Assembly: GCA_003956705.1 (NCBI GenBank)
Contig: QZCP01000101.1
Coordinates: 62,001-126,000 of the forward strand
Source of the DNA: Brevipalpus yothersi
Lineage: Eukaryota; Arthropoda; Arachnida; Trombidiformes; Tenuipalpidae
Length of the DNA stretch: 64,000 nucleotides
Reading direction: 5' to 3'
Shown here: positions 32,883-47,100 of the stretch, piece after piece
How the letters are laid out: the number at the start of each line of letters is the position of its first letter
Numbering within the stretch: position 1 is the stretch's first letter
The notes under the pieces: model-generated
What the model was told of the DNA's origin: nothing
Database searches by the model: none
Seen by the model: the letters and a program-made list of their open reading frames with translations, nothing else
Position numbers and translations under genes: made by a program

Positions 32883-34238
32883 TTAAGATAACTGCAAGGC
32901 ACCCTTGCGAAGAGCGTTGTATTTTTGATCAACAATTTGAGAAAAACTTTGAGGGGCTTCTGAATCCTTCAAACTCAATCTATAGTTGAAATCAATCAAC
33001 TCTCTGATACGCTCTTGAAGATAATCTAAATTATTTTCTTTTGCACAAGATATTGGAATTATATCCTGATATTGTAATAAACGCCTTGGTTTTATAAGAG
33101 AGGGGTCTAAATTTTCGTAATCACCATTATAAACTCTTTTGAGATCCAGTAAGAAGTCTTCATACCATAGTGAACCATTTTCCAAGTCTAGCTTGTTAAC
33201 GACGATGATCGCTGGTTTTTGGAGATATCTATCATCGAAAGATTCAACTTGCTGATTGAGAACCAAAAGAGTTTCAATAGCTTTTCGGCGTTTCCCTAAA
33301 TGAAAACCTTTAACATCCACTAGAAATATGAGCAGCTGATTTCGATCCAAATGCTTCAAAAATTTGTTTCCAACACCTTTACCGCGATCAGATCCTTCTA
33401 TTAATCCAGGTAAGTCTACACATGATATTTCTCGCATATCAGGAAATTTTATAGATGATAAGTTGATACCGTGAGTGTGAAAAAGTTGTCCTTTGATCCA
33501 CAGTCCATCAATTCTGGATTTGGTTAACTTTTTGTACAAAAGGGATTTGCCAGCATTAGGAAAACCAATTATTGCTGAAATTAGGGAAGAATGGTTCAGA
33601 GAGTTTGACAATCTAGTACACAAAAATACTTACAAACATCGGCAAGTGCTCTGTAATCAAGAGTTACTCTTTGAATCTGTCCTGGCTCACCGAAATATCT
33701 GTTACGAGCTATTCCACCGAGACCACCGAATGCAGCGATTACTTTGTCATCATGATTGAGGAGATCGCCTAACGGAGAAGCATGTTCATTATAAACTTTC
33801 ACTCCACAAGGCACTTGAACTATCGTATCGGTCCCTGGTTTTCCTACCAGCCAATGGCGCAGACTGTCTTTGCCACTTTCAGCCTCAATGACTAGATGAG
33901 GATATTTTTCTTTTACAATCGAAAGATTTTGAACACTTTCATCAGCGGTAAAAATAACGCTTCCACCATTTCCACCGATACCTTTAAGCGAAGGATAACC
34001 ATTGCCACCGAAGCCACCACAAACTCTTACTCTTAAATTATCAATAAATTGTTGAGGTTCCTCTCTTACCTATCGAAAAGAATTACAAGTCAAATTTAGC
34101 AAACATTTCCCATCAAACACAATATCGAAGATTCAATTAAGCGAAACTTACTGGATTAAATCTCGTCCCATATCGAGATGTTGGCTTAAGGTGTCTCACT
34201 TGCTCCAATGCTTTTCGCACTACACCACTGGAAACCAT
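32883..34238 (-). CDS. GTPBP10: GTPBP10-type Obg GTPase
   Basis: Obg/CgtA family GTPase; animal GTPBP10 is mitochondrial and assists assembly of the large mitoribosomal subunit. Exons 34152-34238, 33634-34069 and 32883-33574 give 404 residues (human 387). The N-terminal Gly-rich Obg domain includes VCGGFGGNGYPSLKGIGGNG and AAFGGLGGIARNRYF. The G domain has G1 GFPNAGKS, G3 DLPG, G4 NKLD and G5-like SCA. The words GVGNKFLKHLDR and LVDVKGFHLG match GTPBP10 rather than GTPBP5/MTG2. The switch I segment after G1 is unusual: it reads KGQLFHTHGINL where most Obg proteins have a YPFTTLxPxLG-like block. It is divergent from ATP5PF, 347 bp apart, in a probable shared promoter. The ATG 34236-34238 start (MVSSGVVRKALEQ) precedes the Obg domain. 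Confidence 0.9.
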
Positions 34239-34585
34239 GACCTTCTCATCGACAAAATCTTACCTGTCAGTGGAAAAAAAATCACTCTTCAATCATTTCC
34301 TATCATGAACTTTTTTCTATCTCAAAACAATTTCAGAATTTCACAGATTGTTTTCAATTCAAGTCCACATGTTTCGAAAGTTTCATCATTTCAATTGCAA
34401 ATATCGATACTTTTATCTGTACTCATAATTTCGCAAAGCTTGTCCGTTTCCATGGTTTCCGTGTCATTCATGTTGCCGAAAATTGTTGATGTGTGTTTGG
34501 TTCTTGATTAATCAAGACAATTTGTGATTAAATTTGATTTGAATTGAATCATCTTGTGAGAAACAGGTGAATCTACAACTGCAGG

Positions 34586-35043
34586 ATGAGGTAAGTTGAT
34601 GGTGCAAAAATTTGATTTTTGGTGATGAGATGAGAATCGCAGTGTTTGCTGTACGGTGTGGAGATATTGATGCCAAATTTAATTTAATTTTTTCTCTCAT
34701 TTTTTTGACTAGTTTATTGTGGTCTCGGACTAGTGGTCTGATCACTCGATCATCTGTATTCAAAGAGGGACGATTTATGGCCACCGCTGTTACTGATCCA
34801 ATTCAAAAATTATTTTTAGAAAAGCTCCATGAGTATAACAAGAAGGCTGCATCAGCACCCGAGGGTCTCGTGGATTGTGATGCCAATCTTAAAGCACAAT
34901 TGAGTGATGAAATTGATCGTGTATACACTAGTTATGGTGTGAAGAAAGGAGAAGAAGACAAGATAACCTCCAAACATACCGATCAGGCTGAAATTGAGGA
35001 TCCAAAGCCATGGTTAGATAGACCTGATGGTGCTCTTTTTTGA
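34586..35043 (+). CDS. ATP5PF: ATP synthase coupling factor 6, mitochondrial
   Basis: F6 subunit of the peripheral stalk of mitochondrial F1Fo ATP synthase. Exon 1 contributes only ATG AG (34586-34590, then GTAAGT); exon 2 is 34713-35043 after TTTTTTGACTAG. The joined protein is 111 residues (human 108). The N-terminus, MSLLWSRTSGLITRSSVFK, is basic, Ser/Thr rich and amphipathic, as expected of a matrix presequence. DPIQKLFLEKLHEYNKK matches the conserved start of mature F6, and the end has the EDPKPWLDRP block. The unspliced frame from ATG 34630 would give a poorer leader, so I prefer the spliced start. AATAAA lies about 110 nt after the stop. Confidence 0.9.
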
Positions 35044-35152
35044 TCTACATCTACAATAATATTATTAATGTTTTCCCTTGATTGAGATGATTCAATCTCT
35101 CAATAGTTATAGCTGGCTGTATTAGTGATTCGAACATTTTATTCACTCCTCA

Positions 35153-35158
35153 AATAAA
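35153..35158 (+). other. candidate poly(A) signal of ATP5PF
   Basis: AATAAA, 110 nt downstream of the ATP5PF stop codon. Confidence 0.55.
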
Positions 35159-38100
35159 TTCAGTCAACCAAATACATGTATCTTTCCCAGTTCAGATACT
35201 CTTCCCTTCATAACTCCCCTTTCTCTCTCTCTTTCTTTCTTTCTGTTTGCAATTGATCTCGTACTTGGGGGGTAAAGTCATTTGAGGAAAACCCATTCAC
35301 CTTTATGTGTTTAATCTTTGACAATACCTTGGAGAAAAGAGCTTCTCGAATTTATGGTTACTTGAAGTATTCAACGATGGCGACCAACGTGTGTGAGTGT
35401 GCAAAAGAACGCGATTCCTATATTTCTCCTTAACGTTCATGGACCATATTGGTGATCTTTCGTGCTGATTCGATTTAATGTCTCGGAACACTGATTTTAT
35501 AACCAAATTTTATTTGCTACTTTCTCATATCTTTGCCTGTCAGTCTGTTCCTCTCGTTTTCTCTCTCTCTCACCTTTCCTTTCACCTTTTCCCAATTGCT
35601 GCTTCCTTTGCATACCTTGAGCTTCTCCGATATTAGTGTTTCCTCCACTGAATTTGTGTGTCTGCTATGGTCTAAATTTTCAAAGGCTCGATGCGGTTCA
35701 ATCTATATAAGTTCATACATACACTAGGATGAATATGAAGTGAAAGCGAAACTGAATCAGCTTTTCCTTCCTTCCAACTGGGCTATCTGCCGATTAACCA
35801 TACACACAGACATAACCTCCAATGTGGCCTCCAATTCATACGGATTGGGGAAAAGTCGAAGCGAAAAGATTGAATTGCCAAAAGCATAGCGTAATACCAG
35901 AGGAGAAGAGGAGAAAGGAAAGAAAGTGGCATAAAATTCGTCATAAAACTGACTTTTCGACCTGTGACTTTTTCGCAAAGATCGTAAAATAATCTATCCG
36001 AGAGAGTAACTTTTGTGTATACATGTGTGTATATATGTGATTTTCTTGGTGACAAAATATCGTTCATCGACTTTTTTTTCGGGGCCATACTTATACTCAT
36101 AGACTGATGCATAAACTCAATCTGTTTCTTCTTCTTCCAAGGTAAAATGCGTTCTCTCTCTCACATACACATACACATACTACTGTCCTTCATGCTATAA
36201 CTTTACGGGTTATTTCGCGATTCATTTTCTCCCAAAAGACGAAAGTTCTCTTCTTTCCACCTCCCTTCACTATATCGAACAAAAGACCGTTTACTTTGTC
36301 TATACCGTTTGAACAAGTGACTTAAATTTCAACCTCCCAATGTATTGGCCTCATATCGTAGTTCCTTTTCTCTCTCATTCACATACACACACACACACAC
36401 ACATAGGACCTAGTATCACCGTGCCTTCGACTGGCCAATACACAATCATGGCAATATCGACATGGTCCATAACTTTGCTTCCTTAATCGCTCCTTTTCCT
36501 CCTCACACCGCAGTCCAGTATTTCAAGTCTATCGATCGAAAAGCATACGTATACATAGAACAGAATAGGTCATAATTTTTAGCCTTTTCAAGCCATGTTT
36601 CCCCATTCGAAAGTTTCAGCCCTCTACTTTCCCTGGACTTTTTGGGGACCTTCCAAGTATCCATCTCTCTCTCTACACACAACTGGGACAGTCAATGAAA
36701 ATATTTTTCCTTTCCAAGCCACCACAGACACTTTTCCCATGGATTATGATGATGACCAGTGGTTTATTGCAATGGTGTTTTTGCGTGATCTGGTCGGAAA
36801 AAGTGAATTGGCCAAAATGAGAATAGAAAAACTTGGAAATGAACTGGAAAAACAGCCAAGGATAAAGAGGCAAAGAATATGGTCATTGAAAGCGGAGTTC
36901 TTTTAGAATGTTCATAAGAATAGTTCAGCGAAAATCATCAAAAATCTTGTCGGTCAAAGTATAGTATATGAATGGAATGGAAGTAAGAGAACAATTCTGA
37001 ACAACATCGAACAGATCAATGGCAAAGAAAATCACCGTCTCTACATAACCTGTAATGAGCTGCTTATTCTTTCTAGTTTTTTTTCACTCAAAACTGTGGT
37101 CAAACGCCTTCTTCCGATCGTATTTTGACGCTTTTTTGACGCTTTCGAGCTCCATTTACCTCATTCATATTCATTTCCCAACAAGCAAGCAAATATGAAG
37201 AATACAATCACATAGTGTGGGCCACTATGGCCACTGCTCAATTACTTTCTCTTCTTTTTTTTCGCTTTTGGCCATGGCCAAACCTCTATTGGATTGCCCA
37301 CTAGCTTGCCCAATCATCATCTCATCACCGGCGATTGGTGGCCCGATCAACTGGTCATTAGTGGACACATTGATGACTCCATAATGTTCTGACTACAATG
37401 TGTGTATGTGTCTGTGTGACCATGGATCAACTGCCCATGCATCCTGCATTCCGACAAGGCGATTTCAATCAATGGCTACTTACACCATGATTATGAAGTG
37501 ATGAAGAGTATTTGGGAATTGACAGAAAATGGATAAGCTGCCTAAGGTTTTTCTCCTTCCACTACTTACCTTCATTTTGTTTGGATTAGTTTTTTTCCTC
37601 CATCCTGGCCCACGCTTTTGGAGAGAGAGAGAGAAAAAAATTCTTCACGTTTCCTTGGACACTTAGAACTCGATCTGTTTTTACCGGAATTTCGAACTCA
37701 ATTATTACCGTTTCTCACTTTCCTTTTTTTCCCTAGTTTCTCCTCCATCCTTGCCGAAATTCGATCGTTTCTAAAATCCAAGAGCCTCACACACTATTCG
37801 TTACCACCTATACACCGAGCTCTCATTGCCTGTAAGATATTGGAGAATCTTCACCACTAACCACTGGATTGCCTCTTTTATCATTTTTTTCACATTCAAT
37901 TCAAATCTGAAAGGAGAAGAAGCATCCTCAACCCATGAAGCAGGCAAGATTCACTTGGAAGACTTTACAAAATAGAAGTGGTTACTTAATACTTTCTAAG
38001 ACCACAAAATACGGTATTCATGAATCCCGCCTTGTATGTTTCCAGTTTTTCGACTACCTTTACTCAACCCACTGAATTTACTTGTCCGATTGATTTTACT

Positions 38101-39610
38101 TTCTTTCTCTCTTTCTTTCTCTTCTCAATGATCAACAAGAGCGTCAAAAGAGAGAGAATTTAGATCATATCTTGTGCAAGGCGTTTAGTGGGCTTACCGG
38201 GTTGCTACTATTACGAGGCAACTCAATACAGTCTGATGTCGTCTTCAGTGTGAGAAGTTTTGATTGAAATTTCCTCTCAAGCGAAGCAACTTGTCGAACT
38301 GTTCCATGGGACTGTAGTCCAAAAAGAGAATTTTGAAAGAGAGAGAGACAGAGAAGAAAGATTTTTTGAAGAACTCAATGACTGGCAGTCCCTTTAATCT
38401 GGATCAAATTAACCCTTTTTCTTTCTATACTTTCCAATTGATTCGCTTCCTTTTCTATTTGGAATGAACAATAGGTAAATCGATTCACCGTCAAAATTTG
38501 ATACCAAACCACCAAGTCTCATCAGTTCATCTAAATACAACACATAGACTTTAAAATTTAATCCATTCTTTGTGACGATATTTCAACAGGTTTTAAAGTT
38601 TACCAAAGTATCCAAAAGTAAGAGCTGCTACTCCAAAAAAGGGTTGTCCATGATTATTTTCAATAGATTGAGTCACCAAAGGATTGAGCCATAGAGCCAT
38701 TCGAGGGAATACCTTAAGGATGCCTTAATCATTCGCTAAAATCTCGTAACATATGGAAGAGTATTCAGTTAATCTCCACTTGGTGTGCTTGGACCAATGC
38801 ATTTTCAACCTCAATCTTATAATTTGCCTCTTGATTCTGAATCCTATCGAGTTAGTCAAGAGATGTTCTCAATTTTCAAATCATTTTGACCTTTCCTACT
38901 TTTGGTTAGTTTCACTAGAATATTTCTCTTAATCTTTTTCAAGTGCCGTATCTATTCGGTGTGATATACTTTTTCAAAACCTCTTGACCATTGTTATGAT
39001 CAGAATTAGATAAAAAAATAATCTTTCAAATCAGCGAAGAATCAATTCTAGATATCGTGTCTGAATTATTGTATTTTTGCTCAATTTTTCTGATAGATTT
39101 CTTTTTCAATTTTTTTGCTCAGCTCATACTTGAATGCTTTCCAACTAACACATCAGATTTTTGACACATCGAAACGATGAGGGAAGGTCAAGTTATTCTT
39201 ATGGCGAAAGTTATTGCACTTTGGTCTGAATTTACGATATTTGATCAAAGCTAATCAAAATTTAATGCTCGCTCCAGTATAAAAAGAAATCAATATAAGT
39301 GGGCTGATGCTTTGTCAACTAAATCAAATTTTACACCAGTCAATATATGAATATGTCTCTCTCTCTCCAACACTGCTATTCGGGGACCAAGTGGAGAAGG
39401 GACTTCTCGGTGTCTGATATTTATATTCCTATTTAGATTCACTAGATGTGAGTGACAAAATCCCATTGCTCAGAATAGCGTCCAATGTTCATTGTGAATT
39501 GTGTTGAACGACTCTCGAGAGTTTAGCAAACTTGCTTCTCTCTCTCTCTGTTGCTTTCTATAAGATTTTGATTTGCTTGAATCTTGTCTTCCCGCTAAGA
39601 AAACTTTACC

Positions 39611-39640
39611 TCCTGAACCGTTCTGAACCGTTCTGAACCT
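39611..39640. repeat. three tandem copies of a 10-nt unit
   Basis: TTCTGAACCG (first copy starts TC) is repeated about three times head to tail. Each unit contains the odd palindrome GAACCGTTC across the junction. The spacing does not fit a heat-shock element. Confidence 0.7.
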
Positions 39641-40074
39641 TTTTTCGGCTTCTCTATACGAGTTGGGCTCCCATGAGAAGCTTCTTCTTCCAAAGTGTGT
39701 GTATGCTCTTCATTGAGAGAAATTTTCATTGAGAAGAGCTTCTTCCGGAGTCTCGATCGTGTCTAAGTGTTGACATAAGCAGCCAAAAAACGGAGAGAGA
39801 AAGAAAACGAAGAAAGAGAGAGAGAAAGAGAGGTCTAAAAAAGCGAGTGAGAAGATCTTATTTAACCATCGATGTCCAAGAAGCCCGCTTATCAGACCAA
39901 CTTGTTCCTCTCTTTTTCCGTTATCCTGAGTTTAAATTTACATGTATTTTCAATATTCACCCCAACTTGACGATTCTTTCTCATGAATAGGTAAAGAGAA
40001 AGCGAACTTGAGATGAGCCACTTTCAATGCTTGTATCAGCTCTCAGAATCGGCTTGAACATGTTCAAGAAATTT

Positions 40075-40078
<4 letters not shown>

Positions 40079-40134
<56 letters not shown>
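40079..40134. repeat. (CT)n microsatellite
   Basis: About 56 nt of CT in the gene desert. Confidence 0.95.
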
Positions 40135-40141
<7 letters not shown>

Positions 40142-41105
40142 CTTTTTTCGATGGCCACCCGAAATGTATGCAACGAAGGCCAGAAGAGTTGAAAGTGATG
40201 ATTGAAATTCAAATATATGCTCCAATAATAGGCCATTGATTGGCCTCCATACGGGAGGTTTGATCGAGACCTCATCAAGTGGACATCGATGGATCTTTTC
40301 ATATTCAGTTGTAGTAACCTTTATTTCATTTGCCTCCAGGAAACGGATTTGATCTGTATGCTTGATATTAACATCACTCTTCTTTTCATTCGAGAGAGCC
40401 ACTTTCGCTGAATTCAGAACAGTATCAGGAAAAAATCTAGCCATTCTATCACGAACTGATATTTCAACCCATTCGAATACAATTCACATAGCCTCAAACT
40501 AAATTTTATAGGATACTTGATGATAATGTGAATGCCTTGACGATGAAAACTTGTAAATCACATGATCTTCATTCATAATTTGATATCGCTTAGGAAAACT
40601 TCGTCATATAATGAATGAATTAATCAGAACTTGATTGACGAACCAGCTTACTGTTGGTACCGTGGCTCAGCTAATAAACCAAATAAATAATCATCGAAAG
40701 GCTGAGAGAGAAGATTCTACTTATCAAAAACTAGATAGTCAAGCTTTGGGATAACTTTGGAGCACTTTATCGAACAGTTCTAACAGTTAGATAAGCAGTA
40801 CATGTCCTGGAAATAATTCTAGAGCTTCCAATGACTCTGATCCTCAGCTCAATTGCTGTGAGTCTTTGGATCTTGCATGATATAGGATCGGCATTTTGAT
40901 CTAAGCAAGCGTGTTCCAAAGCCATTCTCAGGATATGAAGCCATTCAGAACTATAAGAGTCAAGCGAAGATGATCTGAGAAGAAGCGATTTATACAAGTA
41001 TATAGGAGTCCAAAGAAGCATCCAACAGTGTATGGATAGAGTTCCAAAGTCACGCAATGATATGGTGACGATTAACCCAGAAAAGTTTGGGAAAGGAGCG
41101 GGACG

Positions 41106-41108
<3 letters not shown>

Positions 41109-41173
<65 letters not shown>
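41109..41173. repeat. (GA)n microsatellite
   Basis: About 65 nt of perfect GA in the gene desert, followed by interrupted CT runs at 41332-41405. Confidence 0.95.
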
Positions 41174-41176
<3 letters not shown>

Positions 41177-44100
41177 GCTTGTGATTCTGAATATGAATAA
41201 GAAGCGAATATTTCATCAATTATCTTCACATTCTAGTCAAATGGGATGAGTTGACATGGACCAATTGATAGTGACGCAAGTTGGCTTCACTGGCCTTAAC
41301 TTTTCTATTGGGGACCCATTCGCATATGTCTCTCTCTCTCTCTCTCTCTCTATCTTTTCTCCGCTCTCTCTCTCTCTCTTCCAACTCGTCTTTCTCTCTC
41401 TTTTCGGTCTCTTCCTGCAATAATATTTGATCTCCGAAACGCGGTCCTGTGGAATAATTTGCTTTGTCAATAAGCTAGCGAATCATTGCTCAGGTTAAAA
41501 AAGCATTTGGTCTTCCAAAAACGATATGGACCAAAAAGGTGAGAAAAAATAGCTCCTTCTCGACTCTTCCCTTTATTCTCCGGCATCCGTGCTAACGTGT
41601 TAGATATATAGTTATATACAAGTAAACTTCCATGTATGGTACGGGTTCATGCAAATTAGCAGGAAATTGAGAGAAATTTGCTCCTCTCTTCTCTTCTACA
41701 GGAAGGATTCACATCTCATAGCACGATGTATGGAAAGTCATTCCCGAGATACACTTTATATGTATGAACAAATATTGCGAAAAAATTATCCAAAAATTTA
41801 TTTAACTAGACTAATTTTTTAGCAATTTCCAGCTCAATATCATAAGCCATTACAAATGATATTGGCCACCATGAATAGATGAGAATGAATGTGTGAAGAG
41901 AGCGATCAGTGCCCAATGTGGGAACCTGCTTCGAGACTATCTGGCCTGTGACGATCAGGATAGGGCCAGTAACACAGACAACTTCACCTTTCCATAGGAT
42001 GATGAATGAGATGTCCCGTCCAATGGCTGGGAATACTGTATGGTTCTCTCTCTCCTATGTTTGAGGAAGAGAATTGTCACCGAAATGGCCGGGAAGAAGA
42101 AGACCAAGAATAAGAAGAAGAAAACGAAGAAGAAGCAGCGAAAAGTGGCCTCAACAAGAAGTTTGTCGGTGTGATTAATGATAAATTGGAGGCAACAGAA
42201 GGTGAAATGAACGAGTGAAGATCGCTCTGAGAACGGAACTTGGCATGCTTGACTATTTTATGGGTGAGAATAAGACGAAAGACTGAGAGAAGGAGAAGAA
42301 GAAGAAGAAGAAGTCCCAAAAAAGACGAAGACGATTTTTTTGGCCCCAAATGATCAGTGTGGCCGATGAACGGCGTTGAGAATCGAGTAAAGAGTAGCGC
42401 AAATAGTTCATTCTCCATGGACTTTGGTAGTACCAATTTTCAATTGGTGAATTCACTTTTGGACTCATTTTTCAGTGAGATAATCAAACAGACACTCCTA
42501 GAAGGAGAAAGAGACACTCTCTGGATCCTGGACGATTCTGACAGCCACCTTTTTTACTCTAAGAATACCATCAAATTGAGCTAAGAAAAATTGAACCAAG
42601 TGACTGTCTATTCCCTATTCTGCTAGCTGTCCAAATCACTGAACGCTCATCGTTTGCCTCTGTTTGGCCCATAAATAATGGTATCATAGATATATCCAGA
42701 AAATACACACAAATATATTACCTTCGAAAAAATTCGCCTCCAAGAGAGAACTCAAGTGATTCTCATATCTGTCCCACCTTCTTTTCCTTCTTCTACATGA
42801 ACTACTTATAAATTTTCACGAATTGGATCATCACTTCGTGATATGTTGAAAAAATCTCGCATCATCAGATCATTTCTTTATCATGGTTTGATTTTGGGAT
42901 GAAAATATGCCTTCGAGAAGTTCGCCAATTTCGATTTGTCTTTCTTTCTCAAGCTTCACTTTCTCTCTCTATCAAAAGCCGTGAAAAATGACTTTGTAAA
43001 TTTGTGTGAGAACAAATTGCTCTAGACCATGAATATATATGCATATATATATCGATTCAAGGCCACTGCCAATCGTTTATGATCCAATCGATTGAGTGGC
43101 CTGAGAAAAAATGCCAATCGAAATCGGAAGAAGTATCGAAATGGCACGAATCGAGTGGATCAGGCGAGAATCCGTAAAGCAAATGATTCCCTGAATCCTT
43201 ACATACATGTACATACATATATGCATACACATTTACGGGGTATACACGAGACTGTGGCCTAAGAAAATGTTCAGTTCATCTGCTTCTATTTGGTGAATAA
43301 CGGTCCATCGATTATGAATGGTTATCGGGATCATTATGGAACAATAGTGGAACACGCGAAACTCGTGTTCCCGAGAAAAAAAGGCTCCTCGACCATGGCC
43401 CATAAAAAGGGAAGGGTTCTTTTAGTTGACTGAATTTATGAACCGATCGAAGGGTGCTCATGATGGTGAAACTATGGCCAGTAAAGCGATACATACATAT
43501 TCACACAATCGGTCACAATTTCAAAGGCTATCGGTATGCTTTCGAATTTTAGTACCAGTAGAACCCAGGTACTTACCCTAGACGCAATATGCGAAAGAGA
43601 CACGCAAAAAGGCGACACTAGCTTGTCCGATTTATTCCTTCGAATCTATATATGTATTCTATTATTCCTTCTCAAGTAATAATAAATGATTGTTGATTTA
43701 CATATGATAAGATGGGGGCCATTGGAGCTGAACCTTTTTCCGAACGGCTTATCGAATTTGAAAGGAAAAGTAAAGGAGAGAACATGTCATGGCCAGTGGG
43801 ACAGGAGAACGAAGAAGAAGAAGAAGAACAAAGTTCTAAGCGCTTCGGTCATGGTCCGAACACAGTGTGTTAGCACCGTTTTTTGGATGACATCTGACAT
43901 GGGGGCTTCACTCTATGCAAATATTATTATTCATAAACTTTTACTTTTCTCCCATAGACACAGAAACAGACACACACATACCAATTCCATATACATAGGG
44001 GACACACTACTCTGATACGGACAAAATCAAACATTACAACAATTAATTTTAACCCGACAATCCATCCATTACGAGATTCACAACGAATTAGGCTACACAA

Positions 44101-47100
44101 ATTTGACTTTCTATCGCAGGATGAACCTCGGATTGAAAGAACGGGAAGTGTATCTGAATTTTTCCAAGTGATCTTCTACTACTATCTGTTCGAATGAATG
44201 GGATTTTGTTTTTTTGGCCTCGATAGAGTTGATTCACATAGACAGTGACTTTTATTAACAAAGAATATTCTTTGACTTGGAACTTTATGAACAGTGAAAC
44301 GCAACTTTGAGCGTAACTTTGGGGTTCGATAGGCCAAACTATGGTCTGACTTTTACGCTTCATTTGTACATTATTGGAATAACGGTTCTTTCATTCCAAT
44401 GTGTGCGTGTGTGTGTGTCCACTATTTCGATGGGGATTCAAAGCCCATGCAGCACTTGAAAAAAAATTATTTCATAGGTCCATTATCCATGAAATTCCCA
44501 TAGAGTTATTCATCGCGATTGAAGGGTTATCGAAACGGATCTTTGATCATTATTCATTTTTCCTTCAATGGGAATCCTTTTTCGCCGGCCCATCAATTCG
44601 TGGATCGAAAGGCTTAAAAGCCTTGAAATCTAAGTGATGGGAAAGTTCCGTTCACTTATAAAAAGTTTACTTTTCTCTCTTCACTTCATTCATTGAAGTA
44701 GAGAGAAGAAAAGAGAGTGAGAAAGAAAGAGAGAAAAGTCAGATATGCTTCTTGTAGGTTCATATTTTCCGATAGAATGAATATTCATAAAGGGTTGCAT
44801 TATGATTTGTGTGTGAGCATTTGTGATCAAATTTTGTTCAATAATCATGAGAGACAGAGTTCCGCTTCCGATGTTCAATTCTGTCTATCAGCAACCAGGC
44901 TATACAAAAATTTTTTGACTTCAAGTGTCTTTTTCTGGAAGTTTATGACAATCGAAATAAATAATAATTTTCAGAACTTGTGCTGTCAAAAAGGAATTTT
45001 CATGGGAAGAAGATCGAGTTCAATCAGAGAGAAACCCTTTCCTCTATCGACCCACCAATACGACAATCGGATGTGGCCAAGTTACACGGATAGTTAATAA
45101 ATCAGTCATGATCTGATTAAATCGAATGGGCAATACTTTGGAGAGTTTGATAGGACAATACAAGTAATAGTCATAAACGATAAAAGTATCCAATTTCGTA
45201 CAAGTTAATGCATTTATTCTCACATTTCCGTGGCCAAAGTCTGATTTATGGGCCAACATTTCTCATTCTTCGCCAACTTTTCTCGATGTCACTAGGCTCA
45301 CAAGACACAGTGGGCAATACGGTATGTGTCCAAGTGAGAAGGCTTTAATTTTTGGAACCAATACAAATTCGACAATATGTACATGTGAAGGTAGTACACA
45401 TTTCCTGTGAAAAGGATGGAGACAGAATCTCTCTCTCTCCTCTGTAATAATGGGTTGAACTGATCGGGTACTCTGTGAGTCTCAGCCTCCGTGTTTTTCT
45501 TAAAGGTGAACATGGGTCTAAATGGCCTGAGAGAGAGAGGAGAGGCACACAAGAAGGGCTTGTAATCTGATGATCCTTAAGGGGTTGCCCGAGTGTTTTG
45601 TTTGCAATCAGAATCAGTAAGAGAAAAAAAATATCCCACCGAAAAAGTGGACCTCACAGTACAATCGAGACATGCGAACACATATACACATTTTAGACAT
45701 ATATATACAGAGCAATATACGGCAATTGAGTGAAACGTGCAAATCATTTCGTCGTCTGTCCAAGTATACAAGAGAAAAGAATACAAATGAAATACACGTG
45801 AAGTCAATGAGTTATGGGCATCTTTTCAGAAAAGTGAGGGCCATTTTTTAGCTCCTCAACATTTCGCATGTATTCTCTCTGTGAATCCTACGTACAGGCC
45901 ATTTGATTTTCTCTATTCTCTTTACTTTTTGCTACTCTCTCTCTCCATGGTCTTGATACGATACGGATTCCCTTTCTCGGCCATCCATGGTGTGACCTGA
46001 GCCCGATGGTGACGGCTTTTTTCGATACCTGTGTGATTCTTTACTCTCTCTGTGGTGAGAGAAATACGAGATTCTTCACGCCACTAATGCTTTCATTTAG
46101 CGGTTCACTGTTGAACTGGCTCATTGAAAAATTAGTTCAGTTAGTTCAGAGGAAGGGGCTCAGGCTGATGGGCCACCGAAAAAAAAGTAAGTTAGAGAAT
46201 GAGAGAAAAAAGTGAATGCAATTCGAAGATGTTAAGGTTCTCAGGTTTGGTATGGATGAAAAAAAAGACTTTCCTGTAAAAATCGGTAAAATTAACTGAT
46301 TTTCGAGTCGATCTTTAGGTAATTTATCTTTTCATCACTCGGTGGGGTCACAGTTCCCAGAATTTGGACAGTTTTGTTTAATTTTTCTATCAATTTAGTT
46401 AGTGAATAATACTCAATTAGTTTTAATTTGCATGAAAATTTTGTTCATCAAAATTGAACTGATTGGATCAATTAAAAACTTACAGATGATCAATATGGTG
46501 GAAAGTTTTTTGTTTATACTCAATTTCTCTTCACTCAATAAACTGAATTCCCTACCAACAGGTCATTCTGTCCATTTGATGGACAAAACACACTCATTTT
46601 AAGCATGAAAAGAATTTCAACTTGAGCCTTTTCCAGCCAAAAACAGCTCCAGTGAAAGCTTCTCTTTTGTTGATGATGACAGATACTGAAATCTGTTCAT
46701 CTTCTTCTTCTTCCTCAATTCAATTGATCCTTTCATGCTTGTTTCTCTTTTTCTTCTCACTCTACCATAGCAATTTTTATCACAGGTAAATCAAGGGCAA
46801 GCATAGCATTGGCAAAATTTTTGTACATTTTATTCCTCTTCTTCCGTAATCCAGCAGTAAAGTGGTCCGAAAGCAGCTATGCTAGTGCACTAGAGATGGT
46901 TCCACCAAATTGTAGAGCACATATTTGGCAAAGTGCATTTTTCTCAAAAGTATTTATGAATAGGAAAAGAAGAAGAAGGAAAGTTTTTAGTCTCCCAGAG
47001 CGAGCCAGCGAAACTGATCATCCACATACACAGGTATAAAGAAGCGAGAGAGAAGCCAGTGAATAGGGAATACATAGAATGTGAAAGCGGGCTTTTATTC

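Noticed and set aside
36739..36906. 55-codon ATG frame (MDYDDDQWFIAMVFLRDLVG...) in the gene desert
   Set aside because: It looks somewhat protein-like but is short, isolated and has no splice partner or recognised family. It would need transcript or conservation evidence.
39611..39643. Heat-shock element in the GAACCGTTCTGAACCGTTCT repeat
   Set aside because: An HSE needs GAA and TTC units alternating with 2-nt gaps; here the gaps are 3 and 1.
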